The notes: generated by a model from the letters alone, not told the origin. DNA of 64,000 nucleotides from Amycolatopsis jejuensis (GCF_000717335.1 NZ_JNYZ01000043.1:1-64000), one strand, 5' to 3'. Shown: positions 1 through 10,580, numbered from the stretch's first letter. Numbers and translations: made by a program.

Positions 1-630
1 GGTGCCGGAGGGGTCGGCGGGGTCGGGGGCGGCGAGGGGGACGAGTAACTGTTCGAGGAGGGTGCCGGTGTCGGGGTCGAGGTTGCCGGTGAAGTGGAAC
101 CGGCCGCCCCGGGTCCAGTGGTAGCGGAATTCTCGCCATGGTCTGGCGGAGGTGTCGGCGTGGTCGGTGGGTGGGGTGCTTTCGTGGTCCCAGTAGGTGC
201 GTAGGCGGGTGGCAGCGCGGCGGACGACGGTGGCGTCGGCTTGGGTGGCCAGGGTGACGAGGGTGTCTTCGGCGACGGTGTAGTCCTCGGGCGTGAGCCA
301 ATCCGGGGCCGAGGCGAGACACTCCGCGATCACGGCTGCGTGTTGCGCGGTCAGGTCGCCCGCGGTCAAAGCCTTGCGGGTCAACGAAAAATTGCCGACA
401 GCTTGGGCGACGCGGGTGCGTGCCTCGCGCGGGGTCAGGTGCACGGCCGTCGCCAGGAATACCGCGGTGGACGGGTGTCCCTCGGGGGTCACTCCGCGAT
501 CTTCCATTTCGCGGATGACTTCCAGCTGCCAGGCGTAGCCGGTGTTCTGTTGTCGTTGACTGGCAAGGAGTTGTTCGGTCAATTCGCGGTCTGACAGTTG
601 CCAGGCCGGGAGGGGCGTCGGTGTGGTCAC
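1..630 (-). CDS. DUF222 (13E12-repeat type) protein, C-terminus beyond window
   Basis: Reading leftward from GTG at 630 the frame stays open to the window edge (210 codons), so the C-terminus is missing. The translation starts MTTPTPLPAWQLSDRE and continues with the helical Ala/Arg-rich pattern of DUF222, the domain of the mycobacterial 13E12 repeat proteins. Family members usually end in an HNH nuclease domain, which here would lie outside the window. The start is well fixed: an in-frame TAA sits four codons upstream and GTG is the first start codon after it. A perfect LexA box (643-658) ends only 12 nt before this codon, so the gene is probably DNA-damage inducible and may have a very short leader. 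The biochemical role of the family is not settled. Confidence 0.8.
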   Translation of the reverse strand, partial: MTTPTPLPAWQLSDRELTEQLLASQRQQNTGYAWQLEVIREMEDRGVTPEGHPSTAVFLATAVHLTPREARTRVAQAVGNFSLTRKALTAGDLTAQHAAVIAECLASAPDWLTPEDYTVAEDTLVTLATQADATVVRRAATRLRTYWDHESTPPTDHADTSARPWREFRYHWTRGGRFHFTGNLDPDTGTLLEQLLVPLAAPDPADPSGT

Positions 631-642
631 ATCGCCACTTTA

Positions 643-658
643 TCGAACGGGTGTTCGA
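643..658. promoter_or_regulatory. LexA operator (SOS box)
   Basis: Perfect 16-bp palindrome TCGAAC-GGGT-GTTCGA. It matches the mycobacterial/Bacillus-type LexA consensus TCGAAC-N4-GTTCGA at every fixed position and lies 12 nt upstream of the DUF222 gene start. 13E12-family genes are known LexA targets in Mycobacterium tuberculosis, so both sequence and context agree. Confidence 0.88.
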
Positions 659-881
659 GTATGCATCACTCGAACTGGTTGAGTCCGCGTCACTCACGTG
701 AGGGTTCGGGGTTAACTGTGCGGAGTCGAAAAGTCATTACTGGCAAAGGGATTCGGTCAGCTCCACGGTACGAGTGGATTCATGCTGGCCAGGGGGCGAG
801 TGGTGGTTACGGCGGGAGCGTAACCATGGTGGGGTCGGGTGACCCCGATCCGCGCGAGCGGGGTGGACGAACGCGATGGGG

Positions 882-1721
882 TCAGAAATCCTTGCGACGC
901 CAGACACTTACTGCAACAGCGAGGGTCACTGGGCCTCCCGGAGTGGTTGCCAATCGTTCACGGCGGTGGTCTCGGTCGAGGTGGAAACCGGTGGGGCCCA
1001 TGGCGACTACGTCATGCACTTGCGTGGCTGTGAACGGCACCGTCGAGACGATTTCCCTCGTTGACTCGCGTACGAAATGTGAGCCCAGAGTCGTCGACAG
1101 GCGTTCGTCTTTTCGTGCGTCTACGGCCAGTACCAGGTCTCCCAGCTCGGCCAGATGTCCTGGCAACGGGGAAGCCACCACCAAACGGCCGCCCGGGGCG
1201 AGGACTCGGTGGTACTCCGCTGCGTTTCGGGGGGAGAAGACGTCCAGCACCACCGAAGCGACACCGTCCGCTACCGGCCATGGTTCCCACAGGTTCCACA
1301 CTGCTGCGCCCAGGCGGGGGTGTGCGCGGGCGGCTCGGCGTAGTGCCACCGCCGATACGTCGAGGGCCAGGCCAATGGCAGACGGGGCCTTGGACAGGAC
1401 GTGCGCCAGGTAGTAGCCCGGGCCGGCGCCTGCGTCGATGATCAGGCCTGAGCACGGTCCTGCGGCGGAGGCGATGGCGTCGGCGAGGGGGGCGTACGCG
1501 CCTGAGGCCAGGAATGCCGCTCTCGCCTCGACCATCGGTGCCGTGTCGGCTGTTCCGGCGGGGATCCGGGCGTGGAGGAGGTTGACGTAACCCTGGCGGG
1601 CCAGGTCGAACGTGTGCCGCTGGGGGCAGTGGAGGGTGCGGTCGGTCAGCTGGACCGGGCTGGCGCACACCGAGCAGCGCAATGCGGCGACCACCTGGGA
1701 TGGCAGCGCGGGTGCGGGCAT
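882..1721 (-). CDS. RlmA-type 23S rRNA (guanine-N1)-methyltransferase
   Basis: About 279 residues. The N-terminus has the zinc-finger signature of RlmA proteins (CSVC, then CPQRH, followed by FDLARQGYVNLL), and the middle has the SAM-binding loop DAGAGPGYYL. RlmA methylates N1 of a guanine in 23S rRNA helix 35 (G745 in E. coli, G748 in the TlrB branch, which modulates macrolide sensitivity); which one applies here cannot be read from sequence. The start is uncertain: ATG at 1721 (MPAPALPS) puts the finger about 15 residues in, as in E. coli, while ATG at 1757 would add 12 residues. Neither has a strong ribosome site. The frame stays open far upstream only because it enters the low-complexity repeat block. 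Confidence 0.82.
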   Translation of the reverse strand: MPAPALPSQVVAALRCSVCASPVQLTDRTLHCPQRHTFDLARQGYVNLLHARIPAGTADTAPMVEARAAFLASGAYAPLADAIASAAGPCSGLIIDAGAGPGYYLAHVLSKAPSAIGLALDVSAVALRRAARAHPRLGAAVWNLWEPWPVADGVASVVLDVFSPRNAAEYHRVLAPGGRLVVASPLPGHLAELGDLVLAVDARKDERLSTTLGSHFVRESTREIVSTVPFTATQVHDVVAMGPTGFHLDRDHRRERLATTPGGPVTLAVAVSVWRRKDF

Positions 1722-1977
1722 GGCGACATTCGACCATGGCGGTGCATGTTCGGACATCGGACCCCGGACATCCGGCCTGGGCGACCGGCACGGACTGGGG
1801 GAGGGATCGGGAACCGGGTATGGGCGGAGGTCGGGTAGTTGGCGTTCGGTGACGGGACGTCGGATCCCATGGGGCCGGACGCCGAGCATCCCCGGGTTGA
1901 GGGACCTGAGCACGGGATTGTGGGTGTGGGCATCGGGCTGGGGGCAGCCGGTCGTGGCCATCCGGTAGCTGGACCAT

Positions 1978-2291
1978 GGGCGACCGGGGGGGACTGGGCC
2001 AACGGACGCTGGGAGAGCGAGGCTCCGGGTGGCGAGGTGCTGGACGGTCGAGACACCTGGACAGCGAACGTGCTGGGCGGCGGGGACTCCGGGTGGTGTG
2101 GTGCTGGGCGACCGAGGCTCTGGGCGGCGAGGTGCCGGGCGACCGAGACCCGGGTTGGGGAGATGGCGGGCGACCGAGACCCTGGTTGGCGAGATGCAGG
2201 GCGACCGAGACCTTGGGCAGCGAGGCCCGGGGCGACCGAGGCCGAGGGTAGCGAGACGCAGGGCAACTGAAGCCCGGTAATCGAAGCCCCG
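1978..2291. repeat. 31-bp tandem minisatellite, about nine imperfect copies
   Basis: Units begin at 2075, 2106, 2137, 2168, 2199, 2230 and 2261 with an exact 31-bp period; the core is GGGCGACCGAG followed by a variable G-rich stretch. More degenerate units are visible at about 2044, 2013 and 1978. Because 31 is not a multiple of three, any frame through it cycles through all phases, so the long frames crossing it are not evidence of protein. There are no unique spacers between units, so it is not a CRISPR array. Confidence 0.85.
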
Positions 2292-2310
2292 GACGCCCGG
2301 CCCGTCCCGA

Positions 2311-2371
2311 GCAACCAGCAACAACCCAGCAACAACCCCAACCCCAGCAACAACCCCAACCCCAACCCCAC
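2311..2371. repeat. GCAACAACC / CAACCCC simple-sequence tract
   Basis: A purine-C tract built from CAACAACCC and CCAACCCC units (GCAACAACCC three times, then CAACCCC four times). It joins the minisatellite to the amt promoter region. No gene is visible between the RlmA-type gene and amt; the remaining 2372-2488 segment holds no feature I can name beyond presumptive amt promoter sequence. Confidence 0.65.
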
Positions 2372-2445
2372 CTATCCGGAAACCTTCCCGTAACAAGCAC
2401 CGCACCGGAGTTCACGTGGGGGAAACCTGAACCGCGGCCCGGTGA

Positions 2446-4206
<1,761 letters not shown>

Positions 4207-4209
4207 CCG

Positions 4210-6492
4210 ATGACCGGCGGGGGAGAGCTTGCCCGGGCCACGGCGCGCCTGCTCGAGGGGCGGCACGGGGCACCTGCATTGCGGGCAGCACTGGTCGATC
4301 TCTACGAGTTCTGGCTCGGGAAGGGGGCCGCGGCGGCCGGCGTCGACACTGCGGAACCCGGTGTCGCGCTGGTCGCCGTGGGTGGCCTCGGCCGCCGCGA
4401 ACTGGTGCCGTTCTCCGACCTCGACCTGGTCCTCGTGCACAACGGGAACAACCGGATCGGCGAAATCGCCGACGCGCTGTGGTACCCGTTGTGGGACGCG
4501 AAAGTCGGCCTCGACCACTCCGTTCGTACCCCCGGCGAGGCACTGAAGGTCGCGTCCGAGGACCTGCGTACCGCGCTCGGCCTCCTCGACGCCCGGCACC
4601 TCGCCGGCGACCCCGGCCTCACCGAACGGCTCGCCTCCGCCGCCCGTGACCAGTGGCGGCGCACCGCGCGGAAACGGCTCGGCGAGCTGTCCGAATCCGT
4701 CCATACCCGCTGGCGGCGCAGCGGTGAGATCGCGCAGTCCGCCGAGCCGGACCTCAAACACGGCCGTGGCGGTCTCCGCGACTTCGCCGTGCTGGAAGCG
4801 CTGGCCGCCGCACAGCTCACCGCGCGGCCGGGCGAAGAACTGATGGCTGCCAAGCATCTTCTCCTGGACGTGCGCACCGAGCTGCGTCGAGAACTGCGCC
4901 GGGAACGAGACATCCTCAGCGCCCCCGAAGCAGACGCCGTCGCGGCCGAGCTCGGCATGACCGACCGGTTCTCCTTGGCCCGCAAGCTGTCTGGCGCCGG
5001 ACGCACCATCGCCCATGCCGTAGACGTCACGCTCAGGTCCACAGTGGACCCACCCCGCTTCGGACGGCGTCCAGTCCGTCGCCCCCTCGCGGAAGGCGTT
5101 GTCCTGCACGGCGAGGAAGTCGCCCTCGCCCGCGACGCGATCCCCGCGAAGGACCCGGCGTTACTGCTGCGCGTGGCAGCAGCGTCCGCACGCACCCGAA
5201 AGCCCATCTCGCACGGCACTTTGCGCGCGCTCGCGGAGTCCGCACCCGAGCTGCGCGAGCCATGGCCGGACGACGCCCGCAACGCCCTCGTCGAACTGCT
5301 CGGCGCAGGGGAGGGTCTCGTGGACGCGGTCGAAGCCCTGGACCGCACCGATCTGTGGGCCCGGCTCTTCCCGGAGTGGGGCGCCGTGCGCGACCTGCCG
5401 CCGCGCTCGCCGGTGCACCAATGGACCGTCGACCGGCATCTTGTACAAGCGTGTGTCGAAGCCGCGAAGCTGACCACCACCGTGTCCCGGCCGGACCTGC
5501 TGTTGATCGGCGCGCTCCTGCACGACATCGGCAAAGGCCGCGACGTCGACCATTCCGAGCTGGGCGCCAAGATCTCCGCCCAAGTGGCGCAACGGCTGGG
5601 CCTGCCGCCGAGCGACGTCGCCACGGTGTCCGCGATGGTCCGCCACCACCTCCTCCTGCCGCACACCGCGACCCGCCGCGACATCGGTGACCGCGCCACC
5701 GTGTCGCGCGTGGTCAAGACGCTGGACAACGACGTCATCCTGCTCGAACTCCTGCACGCGCTCACCCGCGCCGATTCGCTGGCCACCGGACCCGGCGTGT
5801 GGACCGACTGGAAGGACCGCCTCCTCGCCGAACTCGTCAGCGGCTGCGAGGAAACCGTGCACGGCAAGGCTTTCACCCCGCCGGAGCCGTTCGACGACGA
5901 GCTGGTCGCCGAGGCCGCGCGCACCGGAACCGGCCAGGTGCGGATCACAGCGCAGGGCAAGGTCGTCACCGCGCATCTCGCGGTCCCCGCGCAGCGCGAA
6001 CTGCTCGCGCCTGCCGCCGGAGTGCTCGCGCTCAACTCGCTGGAGGTCCACGCCGCCTTGCTGAACGAGCACGGCGCAGGCGTCTTCACGGCGTCGCCCA
6101 AGTTCGGTTCGCTGCCGGACCCTGCGCTGCTGCGAGAACAGTTCGCCCGCGCCGTCGCCGGGACGCTGCCGCTCACCCAGCGGCTGGCGGAGAAGGAACG
6201 TGACTACTCCACTGCGTCGGCCCCCGTGGTCGCGCCGAAGGTGCTCTGGTTCGACGACGAGACCAGCGGCCCGGACGCCGTCGTGCTCGAATTGCGTGCC
6301 GCGGACCGCATCGGCCTGCTGTTCCGCGTGGCCAGCGCGCTGCGTCGCGCCGAGGCCGACGTGCACTGGGCCAAAGCCGCGACCCTCGGCGGCGCGGTGG
6401 TGGACTCGTTCGCGCTTTCGCCGAGAAATGGACCGGTTTCCCCGCAGTGGCGGCAGAAAATCACCGACGCGGTCCTCGCCGCGGTTTCCTGA
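4210..6492 (+). CDS. glnD: PII nucleotidyltransferase/removing enzyme GlnD
   Basis: 760 residues. Domains in order: a nucleotidyltransferase domain with the GG-x-DLD signature (DLD at about residues 70-72), a GlnD helical linker, an HD phosphohydrolase domain (HD near 438-439 in LLHDIGKG, then RHHLLLP), and two C-terminal ACT-like segments (about 585-660 and 685-757) that sense glutamine. It adds and removes a nucleotide on Tyr51 of GlnK; in actinomycetes the group is AMP. It is slightly shorter than E. coli GlnD but complete. In related genomes ffh usually follows closely; here ffh lies 14 kb away. Confidence 0.95.
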   Translation: MTGGGELARATARLLEGRHGAPALRAALVDLYEFWLGKGAAAAGVDTAEPGVALVAVGGLGRRELVPFSDLDLVLVHNGNNRIGEIADALWYPLWDAKVGLDHSVRTPGEALKVASEDLRTALGLLDARHLAGDPGLTERLASAARDQWRRTARKRLGELSESVHTRWRRSGEIAQSAEPDLKHGRGGLRDFAVLEALAAAQLTARPGEELMAAKHLLLDVRTELRRELRRERDILSAPEADAVAAELGMTDRFSLARKLSGAGRTIAHAVDVTLRSTVDPPRFGRRPVRRPLAEGVVLHGEEVALARDAIPAKDPALLLRVAAASARTRKPISHGTLRALAESAPELREPWPDDARNALVELLGAGEGLVDAVEALDRTDLWARLFPEWGAVRDLPPRSPVHQWTVDRHLVQACVEAAKLTTTVSRPDLLLIGALLHDIGKGRDVDHSELGAKISAQVAQRLGLPPSDVATVSAMVRHHLLLPHTATRRDIGDRATVSRVVKTLDNDVILLELLHALTRADSLATGPGVWTDWKDRLLAELVSGCEETVHGKAFTPPEPFDDELVAEAARTGTGQVRITAQGKVVTAHLAVPAQRELLAPAAGVLALNSLEVHAALLNEHGAGVFTASPKFGSLPDPALLREQFARAVAGTLPLTQRLAEKERDYSTASAPVVAPKVLWFDDETSGPDAVVLELRAADRIGLLFRVASALRRAEADVHWAKAATLGGAVVDSFALSPRNGPVSPQWRQKITDAVLAAVS

Positions 6493-6590
6493 CTACGCCA
6501 TCCGGACTCACCCATCCGGGGTGTCGGGCTAGCGCGCGCGGATTCCGGTGGCAGGATGGCGGGTCCGGGCATAGGGGGCGCGGAGGGCTG

Positions 6591-6977
6591 GTGAACGCGG
6601 TGCGGGGTCAGGAGAACCTTCCGGGGCTTACGCTGCCTCCGACAGTCGTGGCCGGCCACCTCCGGACGTGCGCCGAGGAACTTGCCGCGTCGCTGCGCGG
6701 GGACGGCCAAGCCGCCACGCTGGGGGAGCTGTCCGAGGTCATCACCCAGCTTGTCGCAGGTCAGCACGCGCTCGCACACGCCATCGCCGGTCTCGCTGGA
6801 CGCGTGGACGTCCGCAATGCCGCGCTCGCTGCTGCGTCGGCAGAGGACGTCGAGGTGGTCACCGAGGTACTCCAGTCGGCCGCGTGCGCCGTGGGCTGCT
6901 CGGCTGAGGAACTGGCGGACGCTGAGCCGTTCTTCGAGTCCGTGAGCGATTCCGCGGGGCCGGACACCCGTATTTGA
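6591..6977 (+). CDS. small hypothetical protein downstream of glnD
   Basis: 128 residues from GTG at 6591, preceded by GGAGGG. I do not recognise a family. The protein is Ala/Glu-rich and helical, with no membrane segment or signal peptide. An N-terminal part (LPGLTLPPTVVAGHLRTCA) precedes a predicted helical bundle with heptad-like spacing (LGELSEVITQLVAGQHALAH), which suggests a dimerising coiled-coil protein. It lies 98 bp after glnD in the same direction and could be an extra operon member, but nothing ties it to nitrogen control. Confidence 0.55.
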   Translation: MNAVRGQENLPGLTLPPTVVAGHLRTCAEELAASLRGDGQAATLGELSEVITQLVAGQHALAHAIAGLAGRVDVRNAALAAASAEDVEVVTEVLQSAACAVGCSAEELADAEPFFESVSDSAGPDTRI

Positions 6978-7046
6978 GTAGTTCTACCCGGTCCCGATTG
7001 GGGGACATCACGCTGCCGCCACCCCTGCTCGGGAAGGCAGACTTCA

Positions 7047-7068
7047 CCTCAACGCAGAGCGGTTGAGG
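7047..7068. terminator. hairpin, likely terminator between convergent units
   Basis: CCTCAAC (7047-7053), 8-nt loop, GTTGAGG (7062-7068), a perfect 7-bp stem. It lies between the end of the small plus-strand gene and the remnants at the end of the minus-strand MarR unit, where a bidirectional stop would be expected. There is no U-tract, as is common in actinomycetes. Confidence 0.4.
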
Positions 7069-7179
7069 GGGAGCCGCTCCGCGTGCCCGCGGCGGAAGGT
7101 TCCCGGGGAGGTGCATCCTTCCGCCAAGGTTCCGGGGCAGGCCGTTGGGGAGCGGCCGCCCCGGAACCACCTGGGTTTC

Positions 7180-7335
7180 CGGTATCTGCGACCCGGACGA
7201 CGAGCCGGAGCAGCTCCGCCCGACGGCTGACATGAGCCACGTCTCCTGCGCGAGTACTCCGGCCGGTGTGATGTCGATCAGTGACTGCCGCCCGTCGTGC
7301 GCGTGAGGCGCCCGCGCTCAGCCAGTGACGCCCAG
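7180..7335 (-). pseudogene. decayed partial copy of the MarR gene 3' part
   Basis: The sequence aligns with the 3' half of the intact MarR gene that follows it (7336-7565), with several deletions. The best block is GGTGTGATGTCGATCAGTGA, identical at 7264-7283 and in the intact gene. Flanking matches include GAGCCGGAGCAGCTCC against AACCGGAGCAGTTCC, and GTCTCCTGCGCGAGTACTCC against GTCTCCCGCGCGATCGAGTACTCC. No open frame remains. It is a direct duplication downstream of the gene's own 3' end. Confidence 0.7.
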
Positions 7336-7338
7336 GTC

Positions 7339-7791
7339 TCACGAATCCGCGATCCGCACCAGCAGCCCGGCAGCCAACCGGAGCAGTTCCTGCTCGGTAG
7401 GGCTCAGCGTCCGCTCGACAGCCGACGCAAGCCATGTCTCCCGCGCGATCGAGTACTCCCGCAGCATCCGCAGCCCGGCGGGTGTGATGTCGATCAGTGA
7501 TCGTCGCCCGTCCGACGGGTCCGTCGTGCGCGTGACGAGTTCGCGTTCCGTCAGCGACGCCAGTACCCGCGTGAGTGACTGCGGGTGCATCCGTTCGGCC
7601 TCGGCCAGTTCGCCCGGCGTGTGCGTGCCTGCGCGGTAGAGCCGGGAAAGCACGGCCAGCACGGTCGGGCCTGGTGACGGTGAGTCGGCCTCTGCGCGCA
7701 TTCGCCAGTTCAGCCGTCCGACACCCTCCCGCACCGCGCGCGCGAGCGTGGCCAGCTCGTCGGCTCGGTTGGCGTCGGGTTCGGTCTGCAT
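7339..7791 (-). CDS. MarR-family transcriptional regulator
   Basis: 150 residues, typical for MarR. The winged-helix region is clear: a recognition segment around HPQSLTRVLASLTERELVTR and the wing DPSDGRRSLIDITPAG, flanked by N- and C-terminal dimerisation helices. It is divergent from the acyl-CoA ligase operon across an 84-bp gap that contains a copy of the cluster-wide 29-bp motif. MarR proteins often sense aromatic or CoA-linked ligands and repress neighbouring catabolic genes, so this is one of two candidate owners of the motif, the other being the IclR gene. Confidence 0.88.
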   Translation of the reverse strand: MQTEPDANRADELATLARAVREGVGRLNWRMRAEADSPSPGPTVLAVLSRLYRAGTHTPGELAEAERMHPQSLTRVLASLTERELVTRTTDPSDGRRSLIDITPAGLRMLREYSIARETWLASAVERTLSPTEQELLRLAAGLLVRIADS

Positions 7792-7847
7792 GCCGCCACC
7801 CTAGCCGCGGTGCGTTGCGGACCGGACCGATCACAGGGTATCGTCCT

Positions 7848-7876
7848 GTGAAACGTTGAGATTATGTAGTGAAACG
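7848..7876. promoter_or_regulatory. cluster operator, copy 1
   Basis: GTGAAAC, 14 nt, then GTGAAACG. The two half-elements are direct repeats 21 bp apart. The 14-nt middle (GTTGAGATTATGTA) matches the middles of copies at 13882 and 18511 at several positions (AG-W-T-Y-AT). It overlaps the likely start of the ligase operon and sits between it and MarR, as expected for a repressor site. Confidence 0.7.
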
Positions 7877-9399
7877 TGCGAGACGGAGGAAGTGCTCTGG
7901 ACACCGCGTATGTGCTCCGCCGGGCGGCCGGTACCTTCCCGCATTCGGTCGCCGTGGACGACGGCAGGCGGTCGTGGACGGCCGCCGGGCTTCTTGCCAG
8001 GGGGGAACGGCTGGCCAACGCACTCGACGAGCTCGGCGTACCCACGGAAGCCGCGGTGGGGGTGTTGTCGCACAACCGCAGCGCGTACGTCGAAGCCGAC
8101 GTCGCGATCGCGCTCGGGCGGCGGGTCCGGGTCGCGCTCAACGCCCGCTTGCACCTCGAAGACTTCCGCTACATGGCCGAGGACGCCGACCTTCGGGTGC
8201 TCTTCCACTCCGCCGAGTTCGACGAGGCCGCCGCCGCGCTCCGCGAGGAGTTCGGCCTGATCACCATCTCCTTCGACGACCCGATTCCGGGCGGGCTGGG
8301 GATGGAGAAGCTGATCGCCGACGCGTCCGGGGAACGGCGGGTGCGTCCCGCGGACCCGGAAGGTCTGGCGTGGATCTCTTACACCTCAGGCACTACCGGG
8401 CGGCCGAAGGGCGTCGAGCTGTCGCACCGGGCGGTCCTCGCGGTCGCGCTCAACCTGCTGCTCGAACTCGGCCAGGTCGAGCCGGGGGAGCAGATCGTGC
8501 TCACGCAGCCGATCTCGCACGGGGCCGGGTATTTCGTGCTGCCGTACCTGATGTCGGGCGCGGGCGTGTACCTGATGCCCGCCTTCGATCCGGCGCGGGT
8601 GTGGGAGCTGGGCCGGAAACCGTCCGTGCGCACGCTGAAGCTCGTCCCGTCGATGCTGGACCCCATCCTGGACGCCGAAACACAAAGCGCCTGGGGGTAC
8701 GACAGCATCGTCTACGGCGCGTCGGGCATTCCGCAGGCCACGCTCGCCAGGGCGATGGAGCGGTTCGGCCCCACGCTGATCCAGGACTACGGCCAGTCGG
8801 AAGCGCCGGTCACGATCACCTGCCTGCAGAAGGCCGACCACGTCGATCCGGACACCCGCCTGTCGGCCGGGCTGCCGTGGCGAAGCGTCGCGGTCGAGGT
8901 GCGCGGGGAGGACGGACGCGTGGTTGCGCCTGGCGAGCTCGGCGAGGTCTTCGTGCGCGGCCGGCACCTGATGACCGGCTACCACAACAAACCCCGCGCA
9001 ACCGCCGAAGTGATCACCGACGGCTGGATTCACACCAAGGACATGGCCACGGTCGACGACCGCGGGTTCGTCTACCTGCGCGGACGGCGTGACGAAATGA
9101 TCGTCACCGGCGGGTTCAACGTCGCCCCGCGCGAGGTCGAGGACGTGATCGGCACGCATCGCGGGGTCGACGAGGTGGTGGTGCTCGGGATGCCCGACGA
9201 ACGGTGGGGGATGGCGGTCACGGCGGTCGTGCGCTCGGCCGACGGGCTGCAGGTGGACGATCTGATCGACTTCGTCCGCCCGCGGCTCGGCATCCGGACT
9301 CCGAAACGGGTCGTCGTCTGGGGCGACATCCCGCGCAATTCCTACGGGAAGGTCGACCGGTTCGCGATCCGCTCGAGGCTTGATCAGGAGGTGGGATGA
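7876..9399 (+). CDS. acyl-CoA synthetase / AMP-dependent ligase
   Basis: About 507 residues of the ANL superfamily. The ATP/AMP P-loop YTSGTTGRPKG is intact, the A5-like motif YGQSEAP is present, and the hinge/A8 region reads YLRGRRDEMIVTGGFNVAPREVE, shown here in part. The catalytic C-terminal lysine is in NSYGKVDR. It would activate a carboxylic acid to its CoA thioester at the entry of the pathway; the acid is unknown. The start is uncertain: GTG at 7876 overlaps the operator, and the GGAGGA at 7885-7890 lies inside the reading frame, so a start a few codons later is possible. Its stop overlaps the thiolase ATG. Confidence 0.88.
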   Translation: MRDGGSALDTAYVLRRAAGTFPHSVAVDDGRRSWTAAGLLARGERLANALDELGVPTEAAVGVLSHNRSAYVEADVAIALGRRVRVALNARLHLEDFRYMAEDADLRVLFHSAEFDEAAAALREEFGLITISFDDPIPGGLGMEKLIADASGERRVRPADPEGLAWISYTSGTTGRPKGVELSHRAVLAVALNLLLELGQVEPGEQIVLTQPISHGAGYFVLPYLMSGAGVYLMPAFDPARVWELGRKPSVRTLKLVPSMLDPILDAETQSAWGYDSIVYGASGIPQATLARAMERFGPTLIQDYGQSEAPVTITCLQKADHVDPDTRLSAGLPWRSVAVEVRGEDGRVVAPGELGEVFVRGRHLMTGYHNKPRATAEVITDGWIHTKDMATVDDRGFVYLRGRRDEMIVTGGFNVAPREVEDVIGTHRGVDEVVVLGMPDERWGMAVTAVVRSADGLQVDDLIDFVRPRLGIRTPKRVVVWGDIPRNSYGKVDRFAIRSRLDQEVG

Positions 9400-10580
9400 C
9401 GATGTTGGACGACGTGGTGGTCGCGGGCGTCGGGATGCATCCGTTCGGCCGGTTTCCCGGGCTGACGCTGAAGGATCTGGCGCGGGTCGCCATCATCCGG
9501 GCGCTGACCGACGCCGGCATCGGCGTGAAGGACGTCGACGCGGTGTATTCCTCCAACGCGATGGGCGGGCTGCTGCAGGGCCAGGAAATGGTCCGCGGGC
9601 AGACAGTGCTGCGGGAGGTCGGGATCGAGGGGGTCCCGGTCGTCAACGTCGAAAACGCTTGCGCCGGTGGGTCGACCGCGCTGGCCCAGGCGGTGATGGC
9701 GGTCCGGTCGGGTTCGTCGGACGTCGTGCTGGCGGTCGGTTTCGAGAAGATGTTCGTCGACGACCTCGCCCGCACTCTCGACGCGCTGGAATCCGCGGCC
9801 GACCTCGAAGTGGTACGCGGGCTGGGGATCCAGTTCACCGCGATCTACGCCATGCGGCTGCGCGCCCGGATCGCCGACGGCGTGCTCAGCCTGCGCGACC
9901 TCGCGGACGTCTCGGTGAAGAGCCACGCCAACGGGGCGCTCAATCCCTATGCCCAGCACCGGAAAAAGGTCACGGCTGAACAGGTTCTCGAATCCCGCGA
10001 GATCGCCGACCCGCTGACCTTGCTCATGTGCAGCTCGTTGTCCGACGGCGCCGCAGCCGTGGTCGTCGCCCGTGCGGGAGTCCTGGACAGCGGCGGTCGG
10101 CCGACGGTACGCGTGCGGGCTTCGCAGAGCGGTTCCGGTGTCACCACCGATCCCGGCGGTGGGATTTCCATTGCCACGCAATGTGCGGAGCGGGCGTACG
10201 CGGAGGCGGCGGTGTCACCGGGGGACATCGGTGTCGCGGAGGTCCACGACGCGATGGCGCCCGCCGAGCTGCTGTACGCCGAGCAGCTCGGGTTCTGCGC
10301 ACCTGGTGCCGGTGCGGAGTTCTTCCGCAGTGGCGCAACGGAAATCGGTGGTTCGTTACCGATGAATCCCAGCGGGGGACTGGCGTCGCGTGGTCATCCG
10401 GTCGGCGCCACCGGGCTCGCGCAGATCTCCGAACTCACCTGGCAGCTGCGCGGCGAAGCCGGTGAACGCCAGACGAAGCGACCTCGCCTTGCGCTGGCCC
10501 ACAACAGCGGCGGCTGGCTCGAAGGCGAAGCGGCCGCAGTGAACGTGCACATTCTGGAGCGGATGCAACCATGGGACTAG
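9396..10580 (+). CDS. thiolase-like acetyltransferase (SCP2/lipid-transfer type)
   Basis: 394 residues of the thiolase fold. Acyl-accepting Cys89 is in NACAGGSTAL and the second catalytic region includes GHPVGATGLAQ near residue 330, as in SCP2-type thiolases. These enzymes typically work with a DUF35 partner, which is the next gene. The likely role is thiolytic cleavage of a 3-oxoacyl-CoA formed downstream of the ligase. ATG overlaps the ligase stop, and an AGGAGGTGGG ribosome site lies just before it. The gene overlaps the DUF35 start by 10 nt, so the three are tightly coupled. Confidence 0.9.
   Translation: MTMLDDVVVAGVGMHPFGRFPGLTLKDLARVAIIRALTDAGIGVKDVDAVYSSNAMGGLLQGQEMVRGQTVLREVGIEGVPVVNVENACAGGSTALAQAVMAVRSGSSDVVLAVGFEKMFVDDLARTLDALESAADLEVVRGLGIQFTAIYAMRLRARIADGVLSLRDLADVSVKSHANGALNPYAQHRKKVTAEQVLESREIADPLTLLMCSSLSDGAAAVVVARAGVLDSGGRPTVRVRASQSGSGVTTDPGGGISIATQCAERAYAEAAVSPGDIGVAEVHDAMAPAELLYAEQLGFCAPGAGAEFFRSGATEIGGSLPMNPSGGLASRGHPVGATGLAQISELTWQLRGEAGERQTKRPRLALAHNSGGWLEGEAAAVNVHILERMQPWD

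Noticed and set aside
1978..2291. CRISPR array
   Set aside because: Repeats are contiguous and imperfect, with no unique spacers and no cas genes.
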